Program-made: the position numbers and the translations under genes
In this document: positions 1-7,479 of the stretch, piece after piece
Layout of the letters: each line of letters starts with the position of its first letter
Numbering within the stretch: the stretch's first letter is position 1
The notes under the pieces: generated by a model
Told to the model about the DNA's origin: nothing
Database searches by the model: none
The model's input: the letters and a program-made list of their open reading frames with translations, nothing else
IMG/VR virus record: IMGVR_UViG_3300009431_000082
Coordinates: 1 to 31,686 of that record
Source of the DNA: a virus
Reading direction: 5' to 3' (one strand)
Length of the DNA stretch: 31,686 bases

Positions 1-159
1 CAAGGTTGTGATTCGTGTGAAAAGTCAGAAACTACAAATCATTGGCAAGGCAGTTGTATGAATGAGTATTCAGATAAATATTGCAAAGTAGTCAACAAAA
101 CAACTTCCTGTATTCACCACAGCAAAAGAAACCGCCCAGGAAATCAGAAAAAACTTTAA
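1..159 (+). CDS. C-terminal end of a Cys-rich small protein (5' partial)
   Basis: Frame 1 is open from the window edge to a TAA at 157-159, giving the last 52 residues of a gene that starts upstream. Cysteines occur at partial residues 3, 6, 19, 28 and 37, the first two as a CxxC pair, and His-His follows at 39-40; this suggests a small metal-binding fold, which is an inference. The downstream gene can start six bases after the stop, as expected in a tightly packed phage operon. I do not recognise a family. The reading frame could be chance, but the Cys pattern and the clean junction argue for a real gene. Confidence 0.45.
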   Translation, partial: QGCDSCEKSETTNHWQGSCMNEYSDKYCKVVNKTTSCIHHSKRNRPGNQKKL

Positions 160-164
160 TTGAT

Positions 165-392
165 ATGGAAAAAATTAAGTATTCAATACCCGAAATCTTA
201 ACTGCTATCATGGATTTGATAGATAAAGACAGATATATTCCTGATTGTGGAGGAGATATTGATATGGAGGAATGTCAGGCGTGTAAGTATTTTCATGAAT
301 GTAAACAAGGATATGATGATGCGAAAATGGCAAAGCATTGTAGGGGAATGATTAGAAGAATAAAAGATGACACACCAAATAAGGCTCTCTAA
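165..392 (+). CDS. Hypothetical Cys-rich protein, 75 aa
   Basis: The frame is open further upstream to an ATG at 81, but that version would overlap the preceding gene by 79 bases and add a Gln/Ser/Pro-rich tail. I therefore prefer the ATG at 165, just after the upstream stop. The protein has a helical N-terminal part and then Cys at residues 28, 37, 40, 46 and 59, with His at 44 and 58. This could form one or two zinc sites, with CxAC and HxC spacings visible. It ends in a basic segment. No family is recognised. Its Cys-rich neighbour suggests a run of small metal-binding proteins of unknown role. Confidence 0.6.
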   Translation: MEKIKYSIPEILTAIMDLIDKDRYIPDCGGDIDMEECQACKYFHECKQGYDDAKMAKHCRGMIRRIKDDTPNKAL

Positions 393-459
393 GACACTTA
401 TGTTTTGGGTGAGGGATAATACTACTCAAAGGGAGAACGTGCAAAAGAAAGGATAAGGA

Positions 460-858
460 ATGAATTATCAAGACCAATTAAAACAAATGACGGATAAGGA
501 GATTGAAAGGAAAGTAAATTATAACATAAGTGAGATGATAGAACTAGAAATAAGACATAAAATTTACAAATATGCTTTAGAAAAGATTCAACAAGCCTAC
601 TTAACTGAAAATTACAACAATGATATTTGTGGTTTAATAGCTCAAGTTATAATGGATAATTTAATAGAAGCTCCTAATCCATTTACTCATTTGTATGATT
701 ATTCAGAAATCTGGAAACACAGACCATCAGGTATGGTTGAGTCTGACTTAACTGATGGGCTAACTGAACCTTGGTTTCCTAAGACTAAAAAAGGTTGCAG
801 GAAACGTATTAAGATTTTAGAAAATGGAACAAGAGAAACCAAACCAATTTTAGATTAA
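460..858 (+). CDS. Hypothetical protein, 132 aa
   Basis: The ATG lies a few bases after a purine-rich stretch (GGATAAGGA), one of the few plausible ribosome binding sites here. The first half (residues 1-65) is rich in charged and amphipathic residues and probably helical. The second half contains a Trp-rich loop and a basic stretch near residues 108-118. There is no signal peptide or membrane segment. I do not recognise the family. The 67 bases before it hold no recognisable promoter or terminator, so it is probably co-transcribed with the upstream genes. Confidence 0.65.
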   Translation: MNYQDQLKQMTDKEIERKVNYNISEMIELEIRHKIYKYALEKIQQAYLTENYNNDICGLIAQVIMDNLIEAPNPFTHLYDYSEIWKHRPSGMVESDLTDGLTEPWFPKTKKGCRKRIKILENGTRETKPILD

Positions 859-877
859 TCAGTAAAAATTATGACAT

Positions 878-1066
878 ATGGGATCATGTAGTAACCGTAA
901 TGACACAAAGAGTGAAAGAATTGGTGAGTACGCTAAAAAAGTTTCAGAAACAAGAGATATTTCTGATTTTGGTTTTCAGACATCAGCAGGTGCTAAAATA
1001 AGAGGAGAACTAGGAACTGAGAAAGGAAATACTTTTATCAAAACTATTAAAAATGTATCTAAATGA
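878..1066 (+). CDS. Hypothetical protein, 62 aa
   Basis: A short, polar, Lys/Glu/Thr-rich protein with no recognisable domain. Its TGA overlaps the ATG of the next gene in an ATGA junction (1063-1066), which suggests translational coupling and is the main reason to accept such a short frame. A second ATG seven bases upstream is in another frame. It could be a small regulatory or accessory protein; nothing in the sequence shows which. Confidence 0.5.
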   Translation: MGSCSNRNDTKSERIGEYAKKVSETRDISDFGFQTSAGAKIRGELGTEKGNTFIKTIKNVSK

Positions 1067-1566
1067 AAAAATTATTATTATTCTGCTGTCTGATAACGTC
1101 AATAACGGCGTTTGGGCAAGGATATGTGTTCGATACAACTATAAAAATACCCCTAACTAATGGAGACATGATGGAATATAAGGAGATTATCAACACTGAT
1201 GTCCTAATAGAACCCTCACCTGATGTTTTTTTTGGAACAAAAGAAGAGCTTGACGAAGTAATCAATCTTTACAAACAAGTATTGGCAAAAAGTCTTATCG
1301 AACTTTGGGAAGAATATGAAAAGACTTGTGGGCCTGCTTTGTTTCATGTGCCAAATCAACGCACCTTATTCGGTAGACATCTATCGGGCGGAACATGGGT
1401 GTTTGACCAAGAAACCGTTAGGGTTTATGAAATAGGTAAAGACGGTGCTAAACCAACAGGTTCTCTTAAAGCATTGCGTTGCCTTGAAGTTTGTAATGTA
1501 TTTGAAAGATGGCAACTTAAACAACCAACATTCAAAGGATTTATTAATTATCTTAAAAATAAATGA
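1063..1566 (+). CDS. Secreted or periplasmic protein of unknown function, 167 aa
   Basis: The N-terminus is a textbook Sec signal peptide: MKK, a hydrophobic core over residues 4-16, and a small-residue site followed by Gln (AFG then Q, about residues 16-19), a pattern common in Bacteroidota exported proteins. The adjacent CC at 8-9 sits too early in the core to be a convincing lipobox. The mature part (about 148 residues) has no domain I recognise. It overlaps the genes on both sides by four bases (ATGA), so three genes (878, 1063, 1563) form a translationally coupled set, and the next product is membrane-anchored. A role at the host envelope is possible but is inference only. Confidence 0.7.
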   Translation: MKKLLLFCCLITSITAFGQGYVFDTTIKIPLTNGDMMEYKEIINTDVLIEPSPDVFFGTKEELDEVINLYKQVLAKSLIELWEEYEKTCGPALFHVPNQRTLFGRHLSGGTWVFDQETVRVYEIGKDGAKPTGSLKALRCLEVCNVFERWQLKQPTFKGFINYLKNK

Positions 1567-1937
1567 TTATGGATCGAAAAACAAGTTTTATTTTAGCAGC
1601 TGCTGTAATAGTAGTACTAGTTGTAATTTATCTATTTGCATTTGATGGAAACAAGCATCTGGGTTTTGTAAATTCAGAACAACAAGCAACAAAAGAAACA
1701 GAAGAAATAAATTACACAGAAGAGACTAGGGAAATACCAGTAATAGTCGAGTGGGTTGATACTAATTCATTCTCACATGCTTCTAATGGAAAGATTCAAC
1801 TAAAGGGAATTGGACATCAGGAAGGAGAATCATTTGTGTTTGACACAGTTAAAGAAGAAACTGTATTTGTTTGGAGTAAGAAAGATACCTCACATTTACC
1901 ATTAGCAAAAAGTGCTGTACTAAGAATACACAGATAA
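1563..1937 (+). CDS. Membrane-anchored small protein, 124 aa
   Basis: After a short charged start (MIMDRK) there is one strongly hydrophobic segment of about 18-20 residues (roughly 8-27), then an acidic, Thr/Glu-rich linker and a C-terminal soluble part. This is the layout of a single-pass inner-membrane protein with an N-in tail. The alternative start at 1569 would remove only MI. The gene follows the signal-peptide gene with an ATGA overlap and is the last one before the promoter at 1961-1992. It could be a spanin-like, holin-associated or exclusion protein, but no feature decides between these. Confidence 0.65.
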   Translation: MIMDRKTSFILAAAVIVVLVVIYLFAFDGNKHLGFVNSEQQATKETEEINYTEETREIPVIVEWVDTNSFSHASNGKIQLKGIGHQEGESFVFDTVKEETVFVWSKKDTSHLPLAKSAVLRIHR

Positions 1938-1960
1938 GTAAAAAAATAATTTACAAAAAA

Positions 1961-1992
1961 TTTGGAAAAGGTGAAATTTTTCACTATCTTTG
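1961..1992 (+). promoter_or_regulatory. Bacteroidota-type promoter for the replication operon
   Basis: TTTG at 1961-1964 and TATCTTTG at 1985-1992 are separated by 20 bases. This matches the sigma-ABfr consensus (TTTG, about 19-21 nt, TAnnTTTG). It sits in the gap between 1937 and 2007 with the start codon 15 bases downstream, so the leader would be very short. Two other sites in the window (9307-9338 and 12432-12463) share the same spacing and the extended TTTGGAAA upstream box. Confidence 0.78.
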
Positions 1993-2006
1993 CAACTTAA
2001 AATGTT

Positions 2007-2270
2007 ATGTCAAAAATAAAATCCAGAATACAGTTATTTGACTTAGCAGTCAAACTAGTTGAAATTACCTATGGAAAGTTAGAAGACCCAGAACATTTAC
2101 TAGAAGTACTACAAACAGAATTCCCAGAGGATAATTACACGGAAGAGGACTTAATGGAGTGGAATTCACTACAAGCTGAAATAGAAGATATTTCGATTCA
2201 GCTTAAAACACAAGGACTATGTTGCGAGAGCTTACAATCAACATCCAGTCCTATCTCAAATCCAGATTAA
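2007..2270 (+). CDS. Hypothetical acidic protein, 87 aa
   Basis: First gene after the promoter. The protein is helical and acidic (residues 25-65 rich in Glu and Asp) with a C-terminal Ser/Pro tail. It overlaps the next gene by 52 bases, so part of its C-terminus may be dictated by the overlapping frame. No family is recognised. Its position at the head of a replication operon makes a regulatory or replication-accessory role plausible. Confidence 0.6.
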   Translation: MSKIKSRIQLFDLAVKLVEITYGKLEDPEHLLEVLQTEFPEDNYTEEDLMEWNSLQAEIEDISIQLKTQGLCCESLQSTSSPISNPD

Positions 2271-2821
2271 CACCATCAGAATATATAATTCTAATATTAA
2301 TACATAAGAAGGAACTAAAACTATTAGACCATATCGCAAAATCACTGTTTGGTGTTACTGATACATACTATGGCGAAGTTTTTACTTCGTTTCAAGATGA
2401 TGGTTGGCTTAAGATTACAGGAGATAATCTACCAGACGATCTTGAGGTAAGACAGAAATTTTTAAATCTCCTAGATGTAAAAGAAGAAGGTGAGGAAAAA
2501 CCAGTATTAGATGATTGGTATCGAGAATATCGTATGTTATTTAAGAATACGGGTAAGAAAGGTGCTATTGGAGACAGGGCTGCAATAATAAGTAAGTTCA
2601 GGAAGTTCTTTATATCTAATCCTGAGTATTCCAAAGAAGAAATATTAGAAGCAACAAAAACTTATATAAGAACATGTGCTCCATCATATAAATATATGAT
2701 GCAAGCAGATTATTTTATCAGTAAAGTAGATAAAGAAGGAATACCACATTCAAGATTGTTAACTTTCTTAGAAGAAGAGACAGAAGGAACTACAGAGACA
2801 GACTTCACAACTCAAATCTAA
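2219..2821 (+). CDS. Putative helicase-associated replication protein, 200 aa
   Basis: The N-terminal 60 residues look like a winged-helix or DnaD-like module: alternating hydrophobic helices, then a segment ending in SFQDDGWLKITG. The C-terminal half (about residues 95-185) has a helical region with a Tyr/Phe-rich pattern (YKYMMQADYFISK) reminiscent of helicase-loader or phage replication-protein C-terminal domains. It ends three bases before the DnaB-like helicase gene. The role as loader or partner of that helicase rests on position and general appearance, not on a diagnostic motif. The start overlaps the previous gene because no later in-frame ATG comes before the probable N-terminal domain. 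Confidence 0.6.
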   Translation: MLRELTINIQSYLKSRLTPSEYIILILIHKKELKLLDHIAKSLFGVTDTYYGEVFTSFQDDGWLKITGDNLPDDLEVRQKFLNLLDVKEEGEEKPVLDDWYREYRMLFKNTGKKGAIGDRAAIISKFRKFFISNPEYSKEEILEATKTYIRTCAPSYKYMMQADYFISKVDKEGIPHSRLLTFLEEETEGTTETDFTTQI

Positions 2822-2824
2822 GAT

Positions 2825-3919
2825 ATGATAATTGACGATGTAATAAGAAACGTAGAAAGAGGTAAAGAAGGTGGTAATCAGGGACTCTACATGGGGTTTC
2901 CAAGACTAATGGAATTTGTCCCAGGTGTCCAGCCGTCAACCATTTACAACCTTGGTGGTATGACCGGTACTGCTAAAACCACCTTTGCCCTATCTTCATT
3001 TATGTACAATCCTTACGAGGACTACTTGCTGAGAACAGCTGCAGGTGAGGTAATTAAATTTAAAGTATTCTTATTTTCAATGGAGATGTCTAAGGAGACA
3101 GTCATTGCAAAGGGTATTTGTAGAAGAATATTCAAGGATCACAAGTTAATAGTTGATACTAATTACATCTTATCTCGTGGCAAGAACAGGATTTCACAAG
3201 AAATTTATGACAAAGTATTAGAAACACGTAAGTATTTTGAACCACTTGAAGATGTAGTAACAATCCTGGGATCTCACAATCCTACTGGAGTTGCTAAGAT
3301 GCTAAAGAAATATTTTGAAGATAATGGCAAGGAAGAACGAGTACCCTTTGAATTTAGAGATGAAAATGGTGTATTACATAAAGTATCACGATTCAAGAAA
3401 TATAATCCTAACATTGAAAATACCTATGTAATTGCTATTTTCGACCATGTTAGTCTAACCAAGTCAGAATCACACAAGAATGTTAAGCAGACGATTGATA
3501 AGTTAATGGAGTATCTGGTAGAGTACACAAATAACTACTACCTAACTTCAGTGATTGTTCAGCAGCTTAACAGGAATGTTGAAGGTGTAGATAGGATGAA
3601 GTGGAACGCTATTGAACCTCAACTATCAGACTTTAGGGACACTAGTGATACTACACACGCTGCACATTTTGTGTTAGGACTAACTAATCCATTCATGTGG
3701 GAGAGTTCTCCCTACAGAGGTTATGACATTACCAGACTAAGAGACCGATTTAGGTCTGTTAAAATCCTTAAGTCCAGGGAAGGAATAGCCAGTATTGTAA
3801 TTGGATTAAACTATGTCGGAGAAGTAGGAATGTTCAGAGAATTACCACCAGCAGAACCAGAGAATAAAATGACAGAAGAAGAATACATACGAATATTAAA
3901 CCTTAAGAAATATGTTTAA
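2825..3919 (+). CDS. DnaB-like replicative DNA helicase (SF4, RecA fold)
   Basis: A 364-residue protein made of the ATPase domain alone; the usual DnaB N-terminal collar domain is missing. The Walker A loop is GGMTGTAKTT at residues 44-53, with Ala where Gly normally precedes the Lys. FSMEMS (84-89) is the typical helicase motif 1a. Walker B ends in IFDH (205-208), and QQLNR (246-250) matches the DnaB motif 3 region. Arg-rich segments after residue 300 may provide the arginine finger. As a hexamer it would unwind duplex DNA ahead of the phage fork. It lies between a putative loader and recombination genes. A Sak4- or KaiC-like protein is the alternative, but FSMEMS and QxNR favour DnaB. Confidence 0.85.
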   Translation: MIIDDVIRNVERGKEGGNQGLYMGFPRLMEFVPGVQPSTIYNLGGMTGTAKTTFALSSFMYNPYEDYLLRTAAGEVIKFKVFLFSMEMSKETVIAKGICRRIFKDHKLIVDTNYILSRGKNRISQEIYDKVLETRKYFEPLEDVVTILGSHNPTGVAKMLKKYFEDNGKEERVPFEFRDENGVLHKVSRFKKYNPNIENTYVIAIFDHVSLTKSESHKNVKQTIDKLMEYLVEYTNNYYLTSVIVQQLNRNVEGVDRMKWNAIEPQLSDFRDTSDTTHAAHFVLGLTNPFMWESSPYRGYDITRLRDRFRSVKILKSREGIASIVIGLNYVGEVGMFRELPPAEPENKMTEEEYIRILNLKKYV

Positions 3920-4085
3920 ACAAGTAGAAATAACCAATGTTACCGAAGAGACCAAACACCTCTACAAGGAAGATCGAATACATAAGGTATTTGGAGAGAA
4001 AAGAGATGAGTATTTAATAATGCTCAAGACTGGGGAGTTTGGCTATGTCTGGAAAGGTAACTGTAAATTAGTAGAGAATGAGTGA
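3912..4085 (+). CDS. Small hypothetical protein, 57 aa
   Basis: A short frame that fills the otherwise empty gap between the helicase and the Sak4-like gene. Its ATG lies inside the last codons of the helicase gene (AAATATGTTTAA) and its TGA overlaps the ATG of the next gene by eight bases (ATGAGTGA). The product is charged and ends in an aromatic beta-like stretch (GEFGYVWKGNCKLVENE). The nested junctions at both ends match the coupled style of this operon. Function unknown. Confidence 0.6.
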   Translation: MFKQVEITNVTEETKHLYKEDRIHKVFGEKRDEYLIMLKTGEFGYVWKGNCKLVENE

Positions 4086-4758
4086 GTTAATCGGAATTGT
4101 TGGATCGTCTGGTGAAGGTAAATCTACTTCAATCGAGACTCTTGATCCAAAATCTACCTTTATTATCAATGTTTTAGGTAAACCACTTCCATTTAAAGGT
4201 TGGAAAAGTAAATATGTTTTAGCTAACCCTAAAGAAGGCACTGGTAATTATGTCGAGACTGACAAACACAGTGAGATCATAAGTATTCTAGAACATATTA
4301 ATAAAACACGGACTGACATCAAGACTATTATTTTAGAAGATGCTCAGTATATTATGGCTAACGAAAACATGGCCCGTGCTTTGGAGAAAGGTTATGAAAA
4401 ATGGAGTGAACTTGCAAATCATATGTGGGGAGTTCTTAATAAAGCAAGAACCTTAAGAAGTGATTTAAAAGTTATCTGTATGTGGCATGATGAATCTATT
4501 AGTGAAAACTACCAGCCTAAACGTAAGATTAAGACAGCTGGGGCTATGCTTGACAGACACATTACAGTAGAAGGATTATTTACTGTAATTTTATTTACCA
4601 AAGTCACTACTGATCCTAAAACGAAAGTAAATAAGTACGAATTTGTGACTCAAACTGAAGATGGTACAACTGCTAAGTCTCCTAAAGGAATGCTTGAAAG
4701 ATACATTCCTAATGATTTGGCACTTGTAGTAAAAAAAGTTGATGAGTATTATAATTAA
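4078..4758 (+). CDS. Sak4-like RecA-fold ATPase (AAA_24 type), single-strand annealing
   Basis: 226 residues. Walker A is GSSGEGKST (9-17), and a Walker B-like strand ends in TIILEDA (83-89). Residues 133-145 form another beta strand with MWHDE, where sensor residues occur in this family. Length and layout match phage Sak4 / AAA_24 proteins, which promote single-strand annealing recombination with a phage ssDNA-binding protein. A candidate for that partner is encoded two genes downstream. A recombination-mediator role follows from family knowledge. The core RecA motifs are visible but the exact subfamily cannot be proved by eye. Confidence 0.78.
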   Translation: MSELIGIVGSSGEGKSTSIETLDPKSTFIINVLGKPLPFKGWKSKYVLANPKEGTGNYVETDKHSEIISILEHINKTRTDIKTIILEDAQYIMANENMARALEKGYEKWSELANHMWGVLNKARTLRSDLKVICMWHDESISENYQPKRKIKTAGAMLDRHITVEGLFTVILFTKVTTDPKTKVNKYEFVTQTEDGTTAKSPKGMLERYIPNDLALVVKKVDEYYN

Positions 4759-4778
4759 TTAAACTAAATTATTAAACT

Positions 4779-5150
4779 ATGACCGAAGGAAATGTGACTG
4801 AAGTTGTTGAACTGAGTATGCAGAAGATTGCCGTAGAACGTGCACTCGGAGCTAGTACTCAGGAACTATCTAACAAATACGGTATTAGTGTACCACAGAT
4901 GACATCAGCTCTAAGAGAGATGAATTTCATCAAGACACGTGGACCTGAAGCTGAAGATAGTACTAAAGGAGAAGAACTAACAGAGCGAGAAAAGAAATTT
5001 CAAAAAGTTTGTAAAGAAAATAAATTAGAAGAACCTAAAGTACATAAATTGTTATCTGAATTAGGAATGGAATACAAAACTGGAAGACGGAAGGGTGCTC
5101 TCAATGCTAAGAAGTACTCTATTATTTATGATTTAAAATTAGACGATTAA
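4779..5150 (+). CDS. Helix-turn-helix protein with two similar halves, 123 aa
   Basis: Residues 22-50 form a helix-turn-helix of the resolvase/homeodomain type (ASTQELSNKYGISVPQMTSA). Residues 70-108 look like a second, weaker copy. The two halves align around MTSALREMNFIKTRG and VHKLLSELGMEYKTGRR, suggesting an internal duplication. A Glu/Lys-rich linker joins them. The likely role is DNA binding, perhaps in regulation or origin recognition, but this is inferred. It lies between the Sak4-like gene and the putative SSB, and its stop directly abuts the next ATG. Confidence 0.65.
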   Translation: MTEGNVTEVVELSMQKIAVERALGASTQELSNKYGISVPQMTSALREMNFIKTRGPEAEDSTKGEELTEREKKFQKVCKENKLEEPKVHKLLSELGMEYKTGRRKGALNAKKYSIIYDLKLDD

Positions 5151-5963
5151 ATGCCAGTAAAAGGTAACAAAGGACAACAGGAAGTTGTCAGAAACGTAAG
5201 GCTTTACACAGGAATAGCTCCATTTAAGGTAATTGCAGTTAATCCTGATAAAGAGCATTTGGTGAAGATTGGTATTAATGCCCAGAAGGAACCAGAATAT
5301 CTTGTTGGAGACAGGGTTAGAGTTGACTTTTGGCTTGAGACACAATTTAAACCAGAAGAACTAACTGCACATAAACTGGATGAACAGATTAAAACCAAGC
5401 TATCAACATTTCTAGGTAGCAAATTCTCTACTAATGCAGCAGAAACTAAATATGAATGGATCAATTCGTTTGGTATTACTGCCTGGAGTAAAGATGGTGA
5501 CTCAGAAGAGACTCCGCCAGACTTACCTTGGTTTAAACTATCCAAAGAAAGAAAAGCTTATGTTGGTGAGGGACAACTAATTAATTTTATTGTTAATTGG
5601 ATTAACTCAGACACTAGAAAGGACGAAGTTTCTATTGATAATTGGGAAAATCTATTCAAAGGAGATGTTACAGAAATAAGAGGCATTTATGATGCTTACA
5701 AAGACAATATCATACGTTGTATGATGGATGTCAGAACCAATACTGAAGGAAGATCATTTCATGAAATTTATCCATATTATTTCACAAGGTGGAACCAGGT
5801 TGATCAAGCTGGTTGGCATAAGCACTTTACTAATATGCAAAGTCGTGGTAAGCTTAGCAATATTACTTTCTCCTACGAGATAAAGATATTTAAGCCTACC
5901 GAAGCTCAGCCGGATATTGAAACTATTCCATCTTCGGACGAAGTAGAAAGTGAGTGGAGTTAA
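5151..5963 (+). CDS. Putative ssDNA-binding protein, 270 aa
   Basis: A soluble protein with a Lys/Arg-rich start, a beta-rich first half (residues 18-60 contain an OB-like strand pattern such as PFKVIAVNPD and YLVGDRVRVDFWLE) and an acidic C-terminal tail ending DEVESEWS. Acidic tails of this kind are typical of SSB-like proteins. It lies between the Sak4-like ATPase and HTH genes upstream and the primase downstream, which is where crAss-like and other phages carry their SSB. There is no catalytic motif. The SSB call rests on context, length and tail, so confidence is moderate. Confidence 0.5.
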   Translation: MPVKGNKGQQEVVRNVRLYTGIAPFKVIAVNPDKEHLVKIGINAQKEPEYLVGDRVRVDFWLETQFKPEELTAHKLDEQIKTKLSTFLGSKFSTNAAETKYEWINSFGITAWSKDGDSEETPPDLPWFKLSKERKAYVGEGQLINFIVNWINSDTRKDEVSIDNWENLFKGDVTEIRGIYDAYKDNIIRCMMDVRTNTEGRSFHEIYPYYFTRWNQVDQAGWHKHFTNMQSRGKLSNITFSYEIKIFKPTEAQPDIETIPSSDEVESEWS

Positions 5964-5973
5964 ACTCTAAACT

Positions 5974-6948
5974 ATGTTTAAAGGTCACACAGCAATATCT
6001 AAAGATCAAATTTTGGAGAAGATTTCTGAGGAGGAACTCTTCAAATATTATTGTTCTGGATTTAAGAAGTTAGATGAATCATTTAAAAGTGACCTGAGAA
6101 AAGAAGACATTCCAAGCTGTCGGGTTTCAGACTTTGGTGGTTATCTATTGTACAAAGATTTTGGGAGTTCAGAACCAGGAACTAACATTTGGGGGTATCT
6201 GATGCGTAAGCATGGTATCAACTATTTAGAAACAATAGATATGATTGCCAGAGACTTTAACTTGACAGCTTCGGCTGTCTCACCTACAGAACAAGAAATT
6301 ATTTTACAAGAATCCAAGATTGGAAGACGTAGAAGAACTGTAATAAAAATAAAGAGCAGAAAGTGGCTAGAAATAGATAAGGAGTATTGGTATGAAAGAT
6401 ATGGAATAACTAAACAGCTTTTAATAGACTATACGGTTAAACCTGTTAGTCACATCTGGCTTAACGACTCAGTTATTAAGACAGCAGAGTTGTCCTACTG
6501 TTATGATTATTATTTTCATGAAGGAAGACTACTCCGTAAGGTGTACCAGCCCCTAAGTAATTGGAAATGGTACAGCAATATTGACAATACTGTAGTACAA
6601 GGAATAGCAAATATTCCTAAGTTTGCTGACCTATTAATAATTACCAAGTCTCTAAAAGATGTGATATGCTTGAATCTCCTAGGTTATCCTGCAGTGGCAC
6701 CTAATAATGAGATAACATGGCTACCAGAACCAGTTTGGGAGAAATTTAAGACACGTTACAAGCAGATGATAATTCTGTTTGATAACGATGAGCCTGGTAT
6801 TAATAATGCCCAAAGGTTCTCAGAGCAGTACAATATTCCATATTGCTACTTATCAGTAGAAGAAAATGTTAAGGATATCAGTGATTATATTGATAAGTAC
6901 AGAGACTTGGGTAAAGCTAAACAGTTGATTAAAAATCTAATAACATGA
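5974..6948 (+). CDS. DnaG-type primase with degenerate TOPRIM motif
   Basis: 324 residues. The N-terminal 90 residues resemble a primase zinc-finger region that has lost its Cys/His ligands (RKEDIPSCRVSDFGGYLLYKDF keeps the shape of the CHC2 fold). The TOPRIM domain spans about residues 215-300: ITKSLKD at 223-229 and LFDNDEPG at 268-275. In canonical DnaG the first motif carries a catalytic Glu (xxEGxxD); here that position is Lys-Ser, while the Asp pair of the second motif is kept. It would make RNA primers for the helicase encoded four genes upstream. A degenerate TOPRIM is known in some phage primases, so activity is likely but unproven. Confidence 0.8.
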   Translation: MFKGHTAISKDQILEKISEEELFKYYCSGFKKLDESFKSDLRKEDIPSCRVSDFGGYLLYKDFGSSEPGTNIWGYLMRKHGINYLETIDMIARDFNLTASAVSPTEQEIILQESKIGRRRRTVIKIKSRKWLEIDKEYWYERYGITKQLLIDYTVKPVSHIWLNDSVIKTAELSYCYDYYFHEGRLLRKVYQPLSNWKWYSNIDNTVVQGIANIPKFADLLIITKSLKDVICLNLLGYPAVAPNNEITWLPEPVWEKFKTRYKQMIILFDNDEPGINNAQRFSEQYNIPYCYLSVEENVKDISDYIDKYRDLGKAKQLIKNLIT

Positions 6949-7178
6949 AATCTCCGATACAAGGATACCCAATAAAGATTCCTACTAGTATGATACAAAG
7001 GGATAAAAACCCCTGGAATATGGTTCTTAACGGAGAATCATTTCCAACACGTCCTGGAATAGGTGGGGAATTTTTTGCCATAAATTTTGAAGACAACTGG
7101 AAGAATTATAAAGCAATCAGTGGTTACCCAGGACCTAAAGAAGTTCCAAACAAGGAGGTAAATAATGAAGAAGAATAA
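6945..7178 (+). CDS. Small protein with NPWxxVLxG motif (paralogue A), 77 aa
   Basis: It overlaps the primase by four bases (ATGA). Residues 22-36 read NPWNMVLNGESFPTR, and the protein ends NNEEE. The next gene begins with NPWQLVLEGKIHPT and ends NNEEA. In both cases the last 14 bases hold the start of the following gene within AATGAAGAAG. The pair thus looks like a tandem duplication that included the gene junction. Function is unknown; Pro/Gly-rich composition suggests a small peptide-like binder rather than an enzyme. Confidence 0.6.
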   Translation: MKSPIQGYPIKIPTSMIQRDKNPWNMVLNGESFPTRPGIGGEFFAINFEDNWKNYKAISGYPGPKEVPNKEVNNEEE

Positions 7179-7479
7179 TCCTTGGCAGTTAGTTTTGGAA
7201 GGAAAAATCCATCCAACTGTTTCTTACCAGCCGTACATTCCATTAGTAGAGTTAGTTATTAATGAAATGAGGAAACCTGACTCCGAATTAAATAAAGCTT
7301 TTAAGAACTTTTACCTCTGGATTTATGAGACATCCTTAATACTAACAGAACTAGGTTCGTACAAGCAACTCCAGGAAGAATCTTACCAGTATTCTAATAG
7401 TGTGTTTGACATAAAGTGGTTAGATGGAATAGTTGGTGATTTGATAAGACAAGATCCTATTAACAATGAAGAAGCGTAG
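7165..7479 (+). CDS. Small protein with NPWxxVLxG motif (paralogue B), 104 aa
   Basis: It begins MKKNNPWQLVLEGKIHPT, sharing the NPW-x2-VL-x-G motif with the product of the preceding gene, then continues with a helical region (residues 28-75) absent from that paralogue. It ends NNEEA, again overlapping the next start by 14 bases. There is no catalytic motif. The shared N-terminus suggests both proteins bind the same partner; this is inference. Confidence 0.65.
   Translation: MKKNNPWQLVLEGKIHPTVSYQPYIPLVELVINEMRKPDSELNKAFKNFYLWIYETSLILTELGSYKQLQEESYQYSNSVFDIKWLDGIVGDLIRQDPINNEEA

Noticed and set aside
81-164. Start at 81 for the 75-residue protein
   Set aside because: It overlaps the open 5'-partial gene and adds a low-complexity tail. 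The ATG at 165 lies just after the upstream stop.
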